Shown piece after piece: positions 27,033 to 37,902 of a stretch of 64,000 nucleotides of DNA. The stretch covers positions 6,014,001-6,078,000 of the forward strand of contig NZ_CP119520.1 in the NCBI RefSeq assembly GCF_029223865.1, in the 5' to 3' direction. Under the pieces are notes generated by a model that did no database searches, was not told the DNA's origin, and worked only from the letters and a program-made list of their open reading frames with translations. Made by a program: the position numbers and the translations under genes. The stretch comes from Telluria mixta. Lineage in GTDB: Bacteria; Pseudomonadota; Gammaproteobacteria; Burkholderiales; Burkholderiaceae_D. Position 1 is the stretch's first letter, and every line of letters begins with the position of its first letter.

Positions 27033-27872
27033 TCAGGCGCCATCCAGGCCGAGCCGCTCGGCGTGGGTATAGCAGACGAAGTCGTTCCCGCGCGCGAACG
27101 CGAGCAGGGTCAGGCCGGCCCTGTCGGCCAGGTCGACGGCGGCCAAGGTCGGCGCCGACATGCCGACGAGGGCCGACACACCGGCCACCGCGGCCTTCTG
27201 CGCCATCTCGAAACTGACGCGGCTGGTGATCAACAGGAAGCCGGTGCCCGGCACCACGCGTTCGCGCGCCATCGCGCCGATCACCTTGTCCAGCGCGTTA
27301 TGGCGGCCGACGTCCTCGCGCACGATGTGCAGCGTGCCGTCCATGCCGCACCACGCGGCCGCGTGGGCGGCTCCCGTCAGCTTCGTCAGCTTCTGCTCCG
27401 CGCCGATCGCGCTTAACGCACGCCGCACGCCGCCGACGTGGAACCCGCGCGCAGGCGCGAGCGACGGCAACGCGCGGCAGACCTGGTCCAGGCTGTCGAC
27501 GCCGCACAGGCCGCAGCCCGTGCGCCCTGTCAGGCTGCGGCGGCGCTCCTTCAGCGCCATGAACGCGCTGCCGGCGATCTCGATCTGGACGGCGACGCCG
27601 CCCGCGACCGGCTCGACGTCGATCCCGTAGCACTGGCCCGGCCCCACGATGATCTCCTCGCTGAGCGAAAAGCCGAGAGCAAAGTCTTCCAGGTCGGCCG
27701 GCGTGGCCATCATGACGGCGTGCGAAATGCCGTTGTAGACGAGTGCGACAGGGACTTCGTCGACGACCAGGTCGTCCACCTCGGTGAGCTCGCCCGCGCG
27801 CATGCGCAGCACGCGCCGCGGCTGCGCGGTGGGCGGCAAGGCGCCGGTCTCGGGATCGTCAGGGGGTATCAT
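27033..27872 (-). CDS. fdhD: Formate dehydrogenase accessory sulfurtransferase FdhD
   Basis: A 279-residue FdhD. This protein passes sulfur from IscS to the bis-MGD cofactor and is needed for activity of formate-dehydrogenase-type enzymes. The reactive pair is Cys120 and Cys123 in TGRTGCGLCGV. Other family blocks are EVPVALVYNGISHAVMMATP, DVGRHNALDKVIG and LLITSRVSFEMAQKAA. The start is uncertain: ATG at 27872 or a GTG at 27890. It lies 18 bp downstream of the catalase-like gene on the same strand, and the likely client (the YdeP-type oxidoreductase) is divergent, 1.3 kb away. Confidence 0.88.
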   Translation of the reverse strand: MIPPDDPETGALPPTAQPRRVLRMRAGELTEVDDLVVDEVPVALVYNGISHAVMMATPADLEDFALGFSLSEEIIVGPGQCYGIDVEPVAGGVAVQIEIAGSAFMALKERRRSLTGRTGCGLCGVDSLDQVCRALPSLAPARGFHVGGVRRALSAIGAEQKLTKLTGAAHAAAWCGMDGTLHIVREDVGRHNALDKVIGAMARERVVPGTGFLLITSRVSFEMAQKAAVAGVSALVGMSAPTLAAVDLADRAGLTLLAFARGNDFVCYTHAERLGLDGA

Positions 27873-27890
27873 CGGCCCCGATGATACCAC

Positions 27891-28994
27891 TCAGCGCAGC
27901 GCCGCGTTCCTCAGGTCCTCGACGTCGCGCGGCTCGGCGATCTCGCTGCCGTTGCGCTCCGCGCGGAAGCGCTTCGACATCGCATATACCGCCTTGCGCA
28001 CCCGCATGATCGACCCGAGCGGGCGATGCGCGGCCAGTGCATGCCACGGGTTGAACTGCATGCCGTCGTCGATGCGGCGTGCCAGTTCGTCGCCATACGC
28101 CTTCTGCGGCGCGGCGCGCAGGCGCGCCACCGTCACGTACGGGCTCAGGTCTTCCGGCCATTCGACGGACGCGTCCTCGATCGGCATGCGCTCGATGTCC
28201 GTGCACAGCTGCACCCGTAGTTCCCACTCGCCGCCTTCGCCGGCGAAATGGCCGACGACCGCGTCGCGCAGGCCGTCCGGCCGGCCCTTCAGGTCCACGT
28301 CGCTGCCCGCGAGCGCCGTCAATGCGGGCGACACGGGTACGACCTGCACCTTCGCCATGTAGCGGCCGTACAGGATCGGCACCTGGCTGTAATACGTTTC
28401 GCCGAGCGGGTGCGTTTCCGGATGGCCGCCCAGCGCCTTCAACGTCACGCTTTCGCCGCCGACGGCTTCGACCGCCTTCTCGGCGCCGCGCGCCACCGCG
28501 GAGAACAGGCGCTTGAGGTTCGGCGCCTTGTCCGTCGTCGCGGCCAGCAGTTTGGCGCTGCCGAGGAATTTCTGCGCGTTCGGCGCACTGAACACGGGCC
28601 CGTTGACGAGCACGAAGTCCTGCGTCACATCGTGCCCGCCCCCGCCCACGCGCGGGCCTTCGACCCCGACGACCTTGATGGCCATGCCGCGCGGCGTGGA
28701 GACGTCGTCCGCGAGCAGGTCGCCGGGCGTCGTCGACAGCCGCATCACGACGGGATACGTGCCCGGCTGCGCGAACAGGCCCTGCGCATACGGTTCCGCC
28801 AGGTCCGCCTCGACGGTCAGCTCGCCCACCAGCAGCCCGTGCGTCTTGGCGTGCACGCTGCGCAGCGCACGGCCGGAATCTTCGTACGTCTTCGTGGAGA
28901 TGGTGCGCATCGTCGTCTGCAGGTCGAAGCTCGTCTGCGCTTCGTCGTCTTCCGGGGTCTCGAAACGCGGTTCGAACGGGATCGGGGCGGTCAT
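27891..28994 (-). CDS. Catalase-family haem protein (SrpA/small catalase-like)
   Basis: A 367-residue member of the catalase superfamily, shorter than a typical catalase (about 480). The distal His region is VHAKTHGLLVGELTV and the Asn region DFVLVNGPVFSAPNAQKF. Between them lies VVMRLSTTPGDLLADDVSTP, like the RFST segment of catalases. The usual proximal haem-ligand motif (RxFxY) is not clear, so it may bind haem differently or be a peroxidase. I chose the ATG at 28994 (MTAPIPFEP); the frame is open upstream without homology. It precedes fdhD in an apparent operon and is divergent from the YdeP-type gene. Confidence 0.72.
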   Translation of the reverse strand: MTAPIPFEPRFETPEDDEAQTSFDLQTTMRTISTKTYEDSGRALRSVHAKTHGLLVGELTVEADLAEPYAQGLFAQPGTYPVVMRLSTTPGDLLADDVSTPRGMAIKVVGVEGPRVGGGGHDVTQDFVLVNGPVFSAPNAQKFLGSAKLLAATTDKAPNLKRLFSAVARGAEKAVEAVGGESVTLKALGGHPETHPLGETYYSQVPILYGRYMAKVQVVPVSPALTALAGSDVDLKGRPDGLRDAVVGHFAGEGGEWELRVQLCTDIERMPIEDASVEWPEDLSPYVTVARLRAAPQKAYGDELARRIDDGMQFNPWHALAAHRPLGSIMRVRKAVYAMSKRFRAERNGSEIAEPRDVEDLRNAALR

Positions 28995-29170
28995 GATGGG
29001 GTCCAGTGCTTGAGATGATGATAGGCAGATCATCGGGGTCCGCCGCCCGGCGGTCTGTGCTGCGCCGTACGGAGTGGGCCTGGATTTGCCGGATTTGCGT
29101 GTGCGGTGTCGAACAGACATGAATCCGCCATCGGATCAAGCTCCACGGTATCGCGCACTGGGAGTCGATC

Positions 29171-31486
29171 ATGAGCAAGCACGGCGGCAAAACGAATGAG
29201 CCCAACCAACCGCAGATCCCGGCCGGCGGCTGGGGCTCGGTGAAGGAAGTCACGACGATCTTGCTGAAGGAACACGTCCCGCTGGAAGGCACGCAATTGC
29301 TTGTGCAGCAGAACAAGCCGGACGGCTTCATGTGCGTGAGCTGTTCCTGGGCGAAGCCGGCCCATCCCCATCCCGCCGAATTCTGCGAGAGCGGGGCCAA
29401 GGCGACGGCGTGGGAAATCACGAGCAAGCGCCTCGATCCGACGTTCTTCAAGCGCCACACGCTGCGCGAGCTGGAGGGCTGGAACGACCACGAACTGGAA
29501 GAAGCCGGCCGCCTGACGGTGCCCATGCGCTACGACGGCGCGCTGGACCGCTACGTGGAGATTAGCTGGGACCGCGCATTTGCCGAAATCGGCGCCGAGC
29601 TCCGCAAAATGGATCCGAAGCAGGTCGCGTTCTACAGCTCCGGCCGCGCCTCGCTCGAAACGTCGTACATGTTCCAGCTGCTGGCGCGCATGTACGGCAA
29701 CAACAATCTGCCCGACAGTTCCAACATGTGCCACGAAAGCACGTCCGTCGCGCTGCCGAAGACGATCGGCGTGCCGATCGGGACCGTCGTGCTGGACGAC
29801 TTCGAGCAGACCGACTGCATCTTCTTCTTCGGCCAGAACGTGGGCGTGAACAGCCCGCGCATGCTGCACCAGCTGCAGGAAGCGAGAAAGCGCGGCGTGC
29901 CCATCGTCACGTTCAACCCGCTGCGCGAGCGCGGCCTGGTCAGCTTCGTGAACCCGCAATCGCCGGTCGAAATGCTGAGCGGCCACGAGACCGTGATCAG
30001 CACCCAGTACCACCAGGTCAAGGCCGGCGGCGACGTGGCGGCGCTGACGGGCCTCTGCAAAGCCGTGCTGGAAGCGGACGAGCGCGCCCGGGCGACCGGC
30101 GGCCCGCGCGCCCTGGACATCGCCTTCATCGACGAACATTGCCACGGCTTCGACGCGTTCGCGGCCGCCATGCGCGCGCGCACGTGGGACGAGATCGAAA
30201 AGGAATCGGGTCTGACGCAAGGCCAGATCGAGCAGGCGGCCGGCACCTACCTGCGGGCGAAGCAGGTGATGGGCATCTACGGCATGGGCCTCACCCAGCA
30301 CCGCAACGGCGTGCTGAACGTGCAGATGCTCGTCAATTTCCTCCTGCTGCGCGGGAACATCGGCAAGCCGGGAGCCGGGATCTGTCCGGTGCGCGGCCAC
30401 TCCAACGTGCAGGGCCAGCGCACGGTCGGCATCACGGAAAAGCCGGAACTGGCGCCGCTGGACAAGCTCAAGGAACTGTACGGTTTCGAACCGCCGCGCG
30501 ACAAGGGCATGAACACGGTCGAGATGTGCGAGTCGATCAAGGCCGGCAAGCTGCAGGGCCTGGTCAGCCTCGGCGGCAACCTCGTACGGGCCGTGCCCGA
30601 CCACGACCAGATGGACGCCGCCTGGCGCGCCATCCCGCTCACGGTGCAGATCGCGACCAAACTGAACCGCAGCCACCTCGTGCACGGCAGGACGGCGTAC
30701 CTACTGCCGTGCCTGGGCCGCATCGAGATCGACCGCCAGGCCGGCGGCGAACAATCCGTGTCGATGGAGGATTCCACGGGCTGCATGCACGGTTCGCGCG
30801 GCCGCGCCGAGCCGGCGGCGGACACGCTGCTGTCCGAACCCGCCATCGTGGCCGGCCTCGCGAAGGCGACGCTGGATCCGAATCCGAAGGTCGACTGGGA
30901 TGCGTGGGTGGCTGATTATGCGAAGGTGCGCGACGCCATCGCGGCCACGTACCCGGAGATCTTCCACGATTTCGACGAGCGCATGTGGCAGCCGGGCGGG
31001 TTCCGTAAACCGGTGGCGGCCGCCCAGCGCAAATGGAACACGCCGACCGGCAAAGCGAATTTCACCGTGCCGGATACCTTGTCCGCCGACCCCGACATGC
31101 CCGTGCCCGAGGACGCCCTGCGCCTGTTCACGGTGCGCAGCGACGGCCAGTTCAACACCACGATCTACAGCCTCGAAGACCGCTTCCGGGGCGTGCAGGA
31201 CCGCAAAGTCCTGTTCATGGCCGGCGCCGACATGGCCCGGCTGGGCCTGGCCGACGGTGACATTGTCACGGCCACCACGGCCGTCGACGACGGCGTCGTG
31301 CGCAAGGTCGAGGACTTGCGCGTCGTGGAATACAGCATCCCTGCCGGATGCGTCGCAGGCTATTTCCCCGAGTGCAATCCGTTGATTCCCCTCTGGCACT
31401 ACGCAAAAGAGAGCAAGGTGCCGGCCGCGAAATCCATCGCGATCCGGGTCGACCGCACGGATGGGACGGGCCGGCCCCTGCATTGA
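29171..31486 (+). CDS. FdhF/YdeP family molybdopterin oxidoreductase
   Basis: A 771-residue bis-MGD oxidoreductase like E. coli YdeP. The N-terminal Cys motif is GFMCVSCSWAKP (about residues 52-63), in place of a full 4Fe-4S motif. The Mo-binding region is NNLPDSSNMCHESTSVAL with Cys at about 187. MGD-binding blocks include FFFGQNVGVNSPR and LLRGNIGKPGAGICPVRGHS. The C-terminal domain begins near LFTVRSDGQFNT. The Mo ligand is Cys, not selenocysteine. YdeP has been linked to acid resistance in E. coli, but its substrate is not established. Neighbouring fdhD would supply sulfur to its cofactor. Confidence 0.85.
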   Translation: MSKHGGKTNEPNQPQIPAGGWGSVKEVTTILLKEHVPLEGTQLLVQQNKPDGFMCVSCSWAKPAHPHPAEFCESGAKATAWEITSKRLDPTFFKRHTLRELEGWNDHELEEAGRLTVPMRYDGALDRYVEISWDRAFAEIGAELRKMDPKQVAFYSSGRASLETSYMFQLLARMYGNNNLPDSSNMCHESTSVALPKTIGVPIGTVVLDDFEQTDCIFFFGQNVGVNSPRMLHQLQEARKRGVPIVTFNPLRERGLVSFVNPQSPVEMLSGHETVISTQYHQVKAGGDVAALTGLCKAVLEADERARATGGPRALDIAFIDEHCHGFDAFAAAMRARTWDEIEKESGLTQGQIEQAAGTYLRAKQVMGIYGMGLTQHRNGVLNVQMLVNFLLLRGNIGKPGAGICPVRGHSNVQGQRTVGITEKPELAPLDKLKELYGFEPPRDKGMNTVEMCESIKAGKLQGLVSLGGNLVRAVPDHDQMDAAWRAIPLTVQIATKLNRSHLVHGRTAYLLPCLGRIEIDRQAGGEQSVSMEDSTGCMHGSRGRAEPAADTLLSEPAIVAGLAKATLDPNPKVDWDAWVADYAKVRDAIAATYPEIFHDFDERMWQPGGFRKPVAAAQRKWNTPTGKANFTVPDTLSADPDMPVPEDALRLFTVRSDGQFNTTIYSLEDRFRGVQDRKVLFMAGADMARLGLADGDIVTATTAVDDGVVRKVEDLRVVEYSIPAGCVAGYFPECNPLIPLWHYAKESKVPAAKSIAIRVDRTDGTGRPLH

Positions 31487-31597
31487 CCGTTGCCCTTTTG
31501 CTGTCAATTCGTAAATATTGCTGTCATAGATTGTGATTATTTGATAGATTCCTGATTGCATCAGAAGGAATCTATTCAACAACACTATCTGGCAGCC

Positions 31598-32224
31598 ATG
31601 ACATCGCCCCATCGCCCACATTCGCCGGAAGCCGATTTCAACCCGGCCGCCTATTGCAATACCCGGCAGGCGGCCGCCATGCTGGGCGTGTCGCACCGCA
31701 CGGTCCAGTTGTGGGTGGAAAGCGGCACCCTGGAAGCGTGGAAGACGGCCGGGGGCCACCGCCGCATCGCGCTCGCGTCGATCGAACGCCACGTCGAGCG
31801 CCGGCGCCAGGCGATGATGGACCGGACGGCGCCTGCCCGCTACAAGGTGCTGCTCGTCGACGACGATGGTTCGACGCTGGCGCTCTACCAGGCGGCGACG
31901 GCCGGCGGCGACCTGCCACTGGACGCTGTCCTGGCCGGCAACGGCTTCGAGGCGTTGATCCGCATCGGCGAGGCGCGGCCGCACCTGCTCATCGGCGACC
32001 TCAGCATGCCGGGCGTGGACGGCCTGCGCATGATCCGCACACTGCGTGCCAGCGAGGCTTACCGCGACATGGCCATCGTCGTCATCAGCGGACTGGAACC
32101 CGCGACAATCCGGGCGATGGGCCTGCCGGCCGACGTCCCCGTTCTGTCGAAGCCCGTGGCCCCCGAGGCGTTGCGCGCGGCCATCGAAGACGTCCTGCAT
32201 ATGGAGCTTCACGCCGAACGGTGA
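31598..32224 (+). CDS. MerR-type HTH domain fused to a response-regulator receiver domain
   Basis: A 208-residue single-chain regulator with inverted domain order. Residues 16-65 are a MerR/excisionase-type HTH (YCNTRQAAAMLGVSHRTV, QLWVESGTLEAWKTAGGHRR). Residues 85-205 are a receiver domain with acidic pair VLLVDDDGS, phospho-Asp in LLIGDLSMPGVDGL, Thr/Ser in VVISGLE and Lys in PVLSKPVAPEAL. Normal response regulators carry the receiver first. No histidine kinase is adjacent, so the partner is unknown. The ATG at 31598 is chosen; a TTG at 31556 is in frame with AGAAGGAA next to it. The gene lies 55 bp before rlhA. Confidence 0.75.
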   Translation: MTSPHRPHSPEADFNPAAYCNTRQAAAMLGVSHRTVQLWVESGTLEAWKTAGGHRRIALASIERHVERRRQAMMDRTAPARYKVLLVDDDGSTLALYQAATAGGDLPLDAVLAGNGFEALIRIGEARPHLLIGDLSMPGVDGLRMIRTLRASEAYRDMAIVVISGLEPATIRAMGLPADVPVLSKPVAPEALRAAIEDVLHMELHAER

Positions 32225-32279
32225 CATAAGCCCTTGATCTGGCTATAATTTCCGCCTTCGTCAGCCAGGATCACCCGCC

Positions 32280-34250
32280 ATGTCACTGCTCGCCCACCAG
32301 CTCGAACTGCTGTCCCCCGCCAAAACCGCCGAGATCGGCCGCGAAGCCATCCTGCACGGCGCGGACGCGGTCTACATCGGCGGGCCGGCATTCGGCGCGC
32401 GCCACAACGCCAGCAATACGCTGGAAGACATCGCGGCCCTCGTCGAATTCGCGCACCGCTACCGCGCGCGCATTTTCGTGACGATGAACACGATCCTGCA
32501 CGACGCTGAACTCGAAACGGCCGAACGGCAGATCCGCCAGTTGTACGACGCCGGCGTCGACGCGCTGATCGTGCAGGACATGGCGATGTTCGAACTGGAC
32601 CTGCCGCCCATCCAGCTGCACGCCAGCACGCAGTGCGACATCCGCACCGTCGAAAAGGCGAAGTTCCTGTCGCAGGTCGGCTTTTCGCAGCTGGTGCTGG
32701 CGCGTGAGCTCACCATCGAACAGATCAAGGCAATCCGCGCCCAGGTCGACACGCCGCTGGAGTACTTCATCCACGGCGCGCTGTGCGTAGCGTTCTCCGG
32801 CCAGTGCTACATCTCGCACGCGGACACGGGCCGCAGCGCCAACCGCGGCGACTGCTCGCAGGCGTGCCGCCTGCCGTACACGCTGTCCGATGGCCAGGGC
32901 CGCGTCGTCGCCTACGAAAAACACCTGCTGTCGATGAAGGACAATGACCAGAGCCGCAATCTGGAAGCGCTCGTCGACGCCGGCATCCGCTCCTTCAAGA
33001 TCGAAGGCCGCTACAAGGACATGGGCTATGTGAAGAACATCACGGCCCACTATCGCCTGCTGCTGGACGAGATCCTCGAGCGCCGCCCCGAGCTGGCGCG
33101 CGCGTCGAGCGGCCATACGCAGATCATGTTCACGCCGGACGTCGACAAGAACTTCCACCGCGGCCACACGGATTATTTTGCCCAGGGCCGCCAGCAGACC
33201 ATCGGCGCCTTCGATTCGCCCAAGTACGTGGGCGTGGAACTGGGCACGGTCGCGCGCATCGGCGGCGACAATTTCGATCTCGTCACGAATGCGCCGATGT
33301 CCAATGGCGACGGCCTGAACTACATGCACAAGCGCGACACGGTCGGCATCCAGGCGAACACCGTGCAAAAGCTGTCCGAGGACGACGAAGGCCAGCGCTG
33401 GCGCGTGTTCCCGAACGAAGGCCTGGCGACGCTGCCGGGCCTGAAGGTCGGCACCGTCATCCACCGCAACCGCGACCACCAGTGGGAAGCGGTCCTCACC
33501 AAGAAATCGTCGGAACGCAAGGTGCGTGCCGATCTGCGCCTGGAAGACGTTGACGGCGGGCTCCGCCTGACCGTCACCGACGAGGACGGCATCACGACGA
33601 CGACCGACGCCGCGCTGGCGCTGCAGCCGGCCCAGCAGGCCGAGCAGGCACTCGCGGGCCTGCGCGCCAGCCTGTCCAAGCTGGGCAACACGATGTTCGA
33701 AGCGGGCACCATCGACGTCGCGCTGTCGCAGCCGTGGTTCGTGCCCGCGAGCGCCATCAACGGCCTGCGCCGCGACGCCATCGCCGCCCAGGAAGCGGCG
33801 CGCCTCGCGGCCTGGCAGCGTCCGGAGCGCGCGCAGCCGGCCGAACCGCCGGCCGCCTATCCGGAGACGCAGCTGAGCTACCTGGCCAACGTCTACAACG
33901 AGAAGGCGCGCGCCTTCTACCACAAGCACGGCGTGCAGCTGATCGCGGCCGCGTACGAATCGCACGAGGAACCGGGCGAGGTGTCGCTGATGATCACCAA
34001 GCACTGCCTGCGCTTCTCGTTCAACCTGTGCCCCAAGCAGGCCAAGGGTGTGCAGGGCGTGCAGGGCCAGGTGCGCGCGGAGCCGATGACCCTCGTGTCC
34101 GGCGACGAAACGTACACGCTGAAATTCGATTGCAAGCCGTGCGAGATGCACGTGATGGGCGCGATGAAGCCGGGCATTTTGAATTCCCCGCCGCCGTCCG
34201 CCATTCCGTACAGCCCGCTCGTCTTCCACCGCCAGCGTCCGCGCGCATGA
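32280..34250 (+). CDS. rlhA: U32 family 23S rRNA C2501 hydroxylase RlhA (YdcP)
   Basis: A 656-residue U32 protein, matching the length of RlhA (about 650) rather than TrhP/YegQ (about 450). The U32 signature EYFIHGALCVAFSGQCYIS spans about residues 161-179, followed by RGDCSQACRLPY; these Cys residues bind the iron-sulfur cluster. KIEGRYKDMGYV lies at about 241. Cysteines are also present near the C-terminus (ITKHCLRFSFNLCPK and FDCKPCEMHVMG). In E. coli RlhA adds a hydroxyl to C2501 of 23S rRNA using prephenate-derived oxygen chemistry. The stop overlaps the next gene by ATGA. Confidence 0.85.
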   Translation: MSLLAHQLELLSPAKTAEIGREAILHGADAVYIGGPAFGARHNASNTLEDIAALVEFAHRYRARIFVTMNTILHDAELETAERQIRQLYDAGVDALIVQDMAMFELDLPPIQLHASTQCDIRTVEKAKFLSQVGFSQLVLARELTIEQIKAIRAQVDTPLEYFIHGALCVAFSGQCYISHADTGRSANRGDCSQACRLPYTLSDGQGRVVAYEKHLLSMKDNDQSRNLEALVDAGIRSFKIEGRYKDMGYVKNITAHYRLLLDEILERRPELARASSGHTQIMFTPDVDKNFHRGHTDYFAQGRQQTIGAFDSPKYVGVELGTVARIGGDNFDLVTNAPMSNGDGLNYMHKRDTVGIQANTVQKLSEDDEGQRWRVFPNEGLATLPGLKVGTVIHRNRDHQWEAVLTKKSSERKVRADLRLEDVDGGLRLTVTDEDGITTTTDAALALQPAQQAEQALAGLRASLSKLGNTMFEAGTIDVALSQPWFVPASAINGLRRDAIAAQEAARLAAWQRPERAQPAEPPAAYPETQLSYLANVYNEKARAFYHKHGVQLIAAAYESHEEPGEVSLMITKHCLRFSFNLCPKQAKGVQGVQGQVRAEPMTLVSGDETYTLKFDCKPCEMHVMGAMKPGILNSPPPSAIPYSPLVFHRQRPRA

Positions 34251-34695
34251 GGCCCTTGATGATCCTGCGCACTTCTCTACTGCTGGCCCTGGTGGGCACG
34301 GCGGGCGCCGTGCTCGCCGACGATGCCGCCATCCTGGCATGCCGCAACCTGACCGACGGCGCCGCGCGCCTGGCCTGCTATGACGCGATTCCCGCCGGAG
34401 CGCGTCCGGCGGCTGCGTCCGTGCCGTCCGTGCAATCATTCGGCCTCGAGCAGAAACAGCCCGAGGAACCCGCACGCTCGATCGAGAGCACCATCGCCGG
34501 CAAGTTCTCCGGCTGGGGCCGGCCACGCTGTTCACCCTCGCCAACGGCCAGGTTTGGAAAGTGGTCGACGGCAGTTCCGCCGACCTCGCGCCCGTGACCA
34601 ATCCCCCGGTCAAGATCGTGCGCAATATGTTCGGCACCATGTTCCTCGAGATAGACGGCACCAACGCCTCACCCAAGGTCCGGCGCGTGCGCTGA
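34247..34695 (+). CDS. Small exported protein of unknown function, frameshifted at a G run
   Basis: Starts within the rlhA stop (ATGA). Residues 1-24 are a signal peptide (ILRTSLLLALVGTAGAVLAD). Then comes ILACRNLTDGAARLACYDAI, a Cys/Cys motif common in the N-termini of envelope proteins of Burkholderiales and gammaproteobacteria. After AGKFSGW the frame is lost at the G run 34515-34518. The frame one base earlier continues as GPATLFTLANGQVWKVVDGS and ends in SPKVRRVR at 34695. One more G would give a continuous protein of about 149 residues. I treat it as one gene with a probable base-call deletion. Confidence 0.65.
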
Positions 34696-34923
34696 CACTA
34701 TCGCCATTTGTCCAGAGCGCTCGTGCCTTCGCACGAGCCTGTCGCTTCCAGGCTGCGCCCGTCTACGGTGCGCCGGGCTGTCCCGTTAAGATGGCGGTAA
34801 CGGCGCTTCGACAAGCCGAATCGGGAGACACAGGTCGCACGGCGTCCGTGCGCACGCAACCTCGCTGCCGTCCAGCCGTGGTAAGCCATGGCGCGGGACC
34901 GCTCACGCTCCTGGAGATGGACC
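34696..34923. other. Intergenic region with two GC hairpins upstream of the first sigma-54 activator gene
   Basis: A perfect 8-bp hairpin GCTCGTGC-CTTC-GCACGAGC (34719-34738) has no T tract. A second, GCACGG-CGT-CCGTGC (34837-34851), lies 73 bp before the activator start. They could be a weak transcription end for the rlhA operon and a protein-binding palindrome respectively; nothing decides this. I see no convincing gene here. Confidence 0.35.
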
Positions 34924-36245
<1,322 letters not shown>

Positions 36246-36445
36246 CGGCCGGCGCCCGTCGTGGCGTCCGGCACTGTCCAGACGAACGCGAGCGTTGGCC
36301 ACGGCTGAGCGACGCACCTGTACCGCCGCGTTGACAGCCTGTCGGCAAGCGACGCCAGCGGAGCTTGCAGATATTCCCACGAGCCTTTCAGAAGAGTCCG
36401 ACCGGGCCGATGGAAATCAATGAGTTGGCGCGCGCAGCCGTGACG

Positions 36446-36460
36446 TGGCACCGATCCTGC
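36446..36460 (+). promoter_or_regulatory. Sigma-54 (-24/-12) promoter of fibre operon 1
   Basis: TGGCACCGATCCTGC has the -24 TGGCAC and -12 TGC elements at exact consensus spacing (consensus TGGCACG-N4-TTGC; the only changed core base is C for T before TGC). It lies 63 bp before the ATG of the Gly-rich gene and just after the gene for its probable activator. The same arrangement recurs at 42577. Confidence 0.75.
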
Positions 36461-36523
36461 GAATGCATGAGAGCCGGTGCGATCGCCGGCATGTCACGGA
36501 CTCACATCAGAGAGGAAAACCGA

Positions 36524-37891
36524 ATGAAGAAGACTTTGCTTGTCACCGCGCTGACGCTGGCGTATTCGCTGAGCGCCCATGCCGGTACCACGACGAATAC
36601 CAGCACGACGTCCGATTACTCGACGACGAACGTCACCCAGACCGACAACAGCGTTAACACGTATACGACCACCAACACCACCACCAACACCACCACGAAC
36701 ACCACCACCAACACCTCGACAGCCAACGCGATCAGCACGTTGACGGGTACCGTGAGCGGCAACACCATCGGCGGTATCGGCAATACCGCCGTCAACAACG
36801 GTGGCGCCAACGGCGCCGCCGGTACGGGCGGCGCCGGTGCCGCCGGCACGGGCGGCTCGGTGGCCGCCACGGGCGGCTTCGGCGGCACCGCGACGGGCGC
36901 CAACGGGGCCGCCGGCGCGGCGGGCGGCGCGGCGGCCAACGGCCCCGCCGTCAACGGTCCCGCGACCGGCGGTACGGCCTTGGCCGGCCCTGGCGGCGCC
37001 GGTGGCGCGGCCGGTGCCGCCGCGAGCGGTGCGGGTGGCGCGGGTGCGGCCGGCGGTGCGGGAGGCGCGAGCGGCAGCCTGGCTGGGGGCGGCGTCGGCG
37101 GCACGGGCGGCGCGGGCGGCGCAGCTGCGGGTGGCAACGGCGGCGCCAGCCTGCCGGTGGGCGCGAACGGCGGCCCCAGCGCCGGCGCGGCCGGCGGCGC
37201 ATCCGGCCCGGTTGCCAGCGGCGCGGCGATCGGTGGTAACGGCGGTGCCGGCGGTAGCGGCGCCCTGATCGGCGACGGCGGCGCCGGCGGCTACGGCGGC
37301 GCCGCGGGCACCGGCGCCGCCTCTGGAGCAGCCGGGGGCGCCGCCACCAGCGGCCGCGGCGGCGATGGCGGTGCGCTAACCAGCACTGCCGGCAATGGCG
37401 CCTCCAATACGGGCGGCACGGGCGGTGCAGGCGGCGGGGCCGGCGGCGGCAGCGCCACCGCGGGTGCCGGCGGTCATGGCGGTGCGGGCGGCGCAGGCGG
37501 CGCCAGCGGCTACGCCACCACCACGGGCGGTGCCGGCGCGTATGGCGGCGACGCCACCGGCGGCGCGGCATCGAACGGCCCGGCCACCGTGGGCGACACC
37601 TACGGCGGCAACGGCGGCAACGGCGGTGCCGGCGGCACGAACACCGGCGGCGCCGGCGGTTCGCTGGCGTCGATCACGGCCGGCTACGGCGTCGGCGGCG
37701 CGGGCGGCAGCGGCACCGGCGGTGCGGGCGGAACGAACGGCGTGAATGCGGGCACGTTCGACATGTCGAACAGGATGTCCGGCACTGGCCAGTCGGCCGC
37801 GGGCGTGCTCGTGATCAGCCAGAACTCCGGCCTCTCGTCGCTCGTCCAGCAGAGCGTGAACGTCCAGGCCAACCTGGCGCTGGGCCACTGA
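36524..37891 (+). CDS. Secreted Gly/Ala/Asn-rich low-complexity protein, putative fibre subunit, module 1
   Basis: A 455-residue exported protein. Residues 1-20 are a signal peptide (MKKTLLVTALTLAYSLSAHA). Residues 22-72 are Thr/Asn rich (NTTTNTTTN repeats). About 80-415 are Gly/Ala rich with units such as GGAGGAGAAGGAGG and GNGGAGG. The last 45 residues are conserved with the module 2 paralogue: AGTFDMSNRMSGTGQSAAGV and SLVQQSVNVQANLALG. AGAGGAAAACCG precedes the ATG. It is the first gene after the sigma-54 promoter and is followed by a hairpin terminator, as expected of an abundant structural protein. By position it replaces the FapB/FapC amyloids; no FapC-type repeats are recognisable. The superficial likeness to PE_PGRS or silk is compositional. 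Confidence 0.72.
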   Translation: MKKTLLVTALTLAYSLSAHAGTTTNTSTTSDYSTTNVTQTDNSVNTYTTTNTTTNTTTNTTTNTSTANAISTLTGTVSGNTIGGIGNTAVNNGGANGAAGTGGAGAAGTGGSVAATGGFGGTATGANGAAGAAGGAAANGPAVNGPATGGTALAGPGGAGGAAGAAASGAGGAGAAGGAGGASGSLAGGGVGGTGGAGGAAAGGNGGASLPVGANGGPSAGAAGGASGPVASGAAIGGNGGAGGSGALIGDGGAGGYGGAAGTGAASGAAGGAATSGRGGDGGALTSTAGNGASNTGGTGGAGGGAGGGSATAGAGGHGGAGGAGGASGYATTTGGAGAYGGDATGGAASNGPATVGDTYGGNGGNGGAGGTNTGGAGGSLASITAGYGVGGAGGSGTGGAGGTNGVNAGTFDMSNRMSGTGQSAAGVLVISQNSGLSSLVQQSVNVQANLALGH

Positions 37892-37902
37892 CGCACCGTA
37901 CA

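Noticed and set aside
29171..31486. Selenocysteine-containing formate dehydrogenase
   Set aside because: No in-frame TGA at the Mo-ligand position; the site reads NMCHE with Cys, and the N-terminal iron-sulfur motif is the YdeP type.
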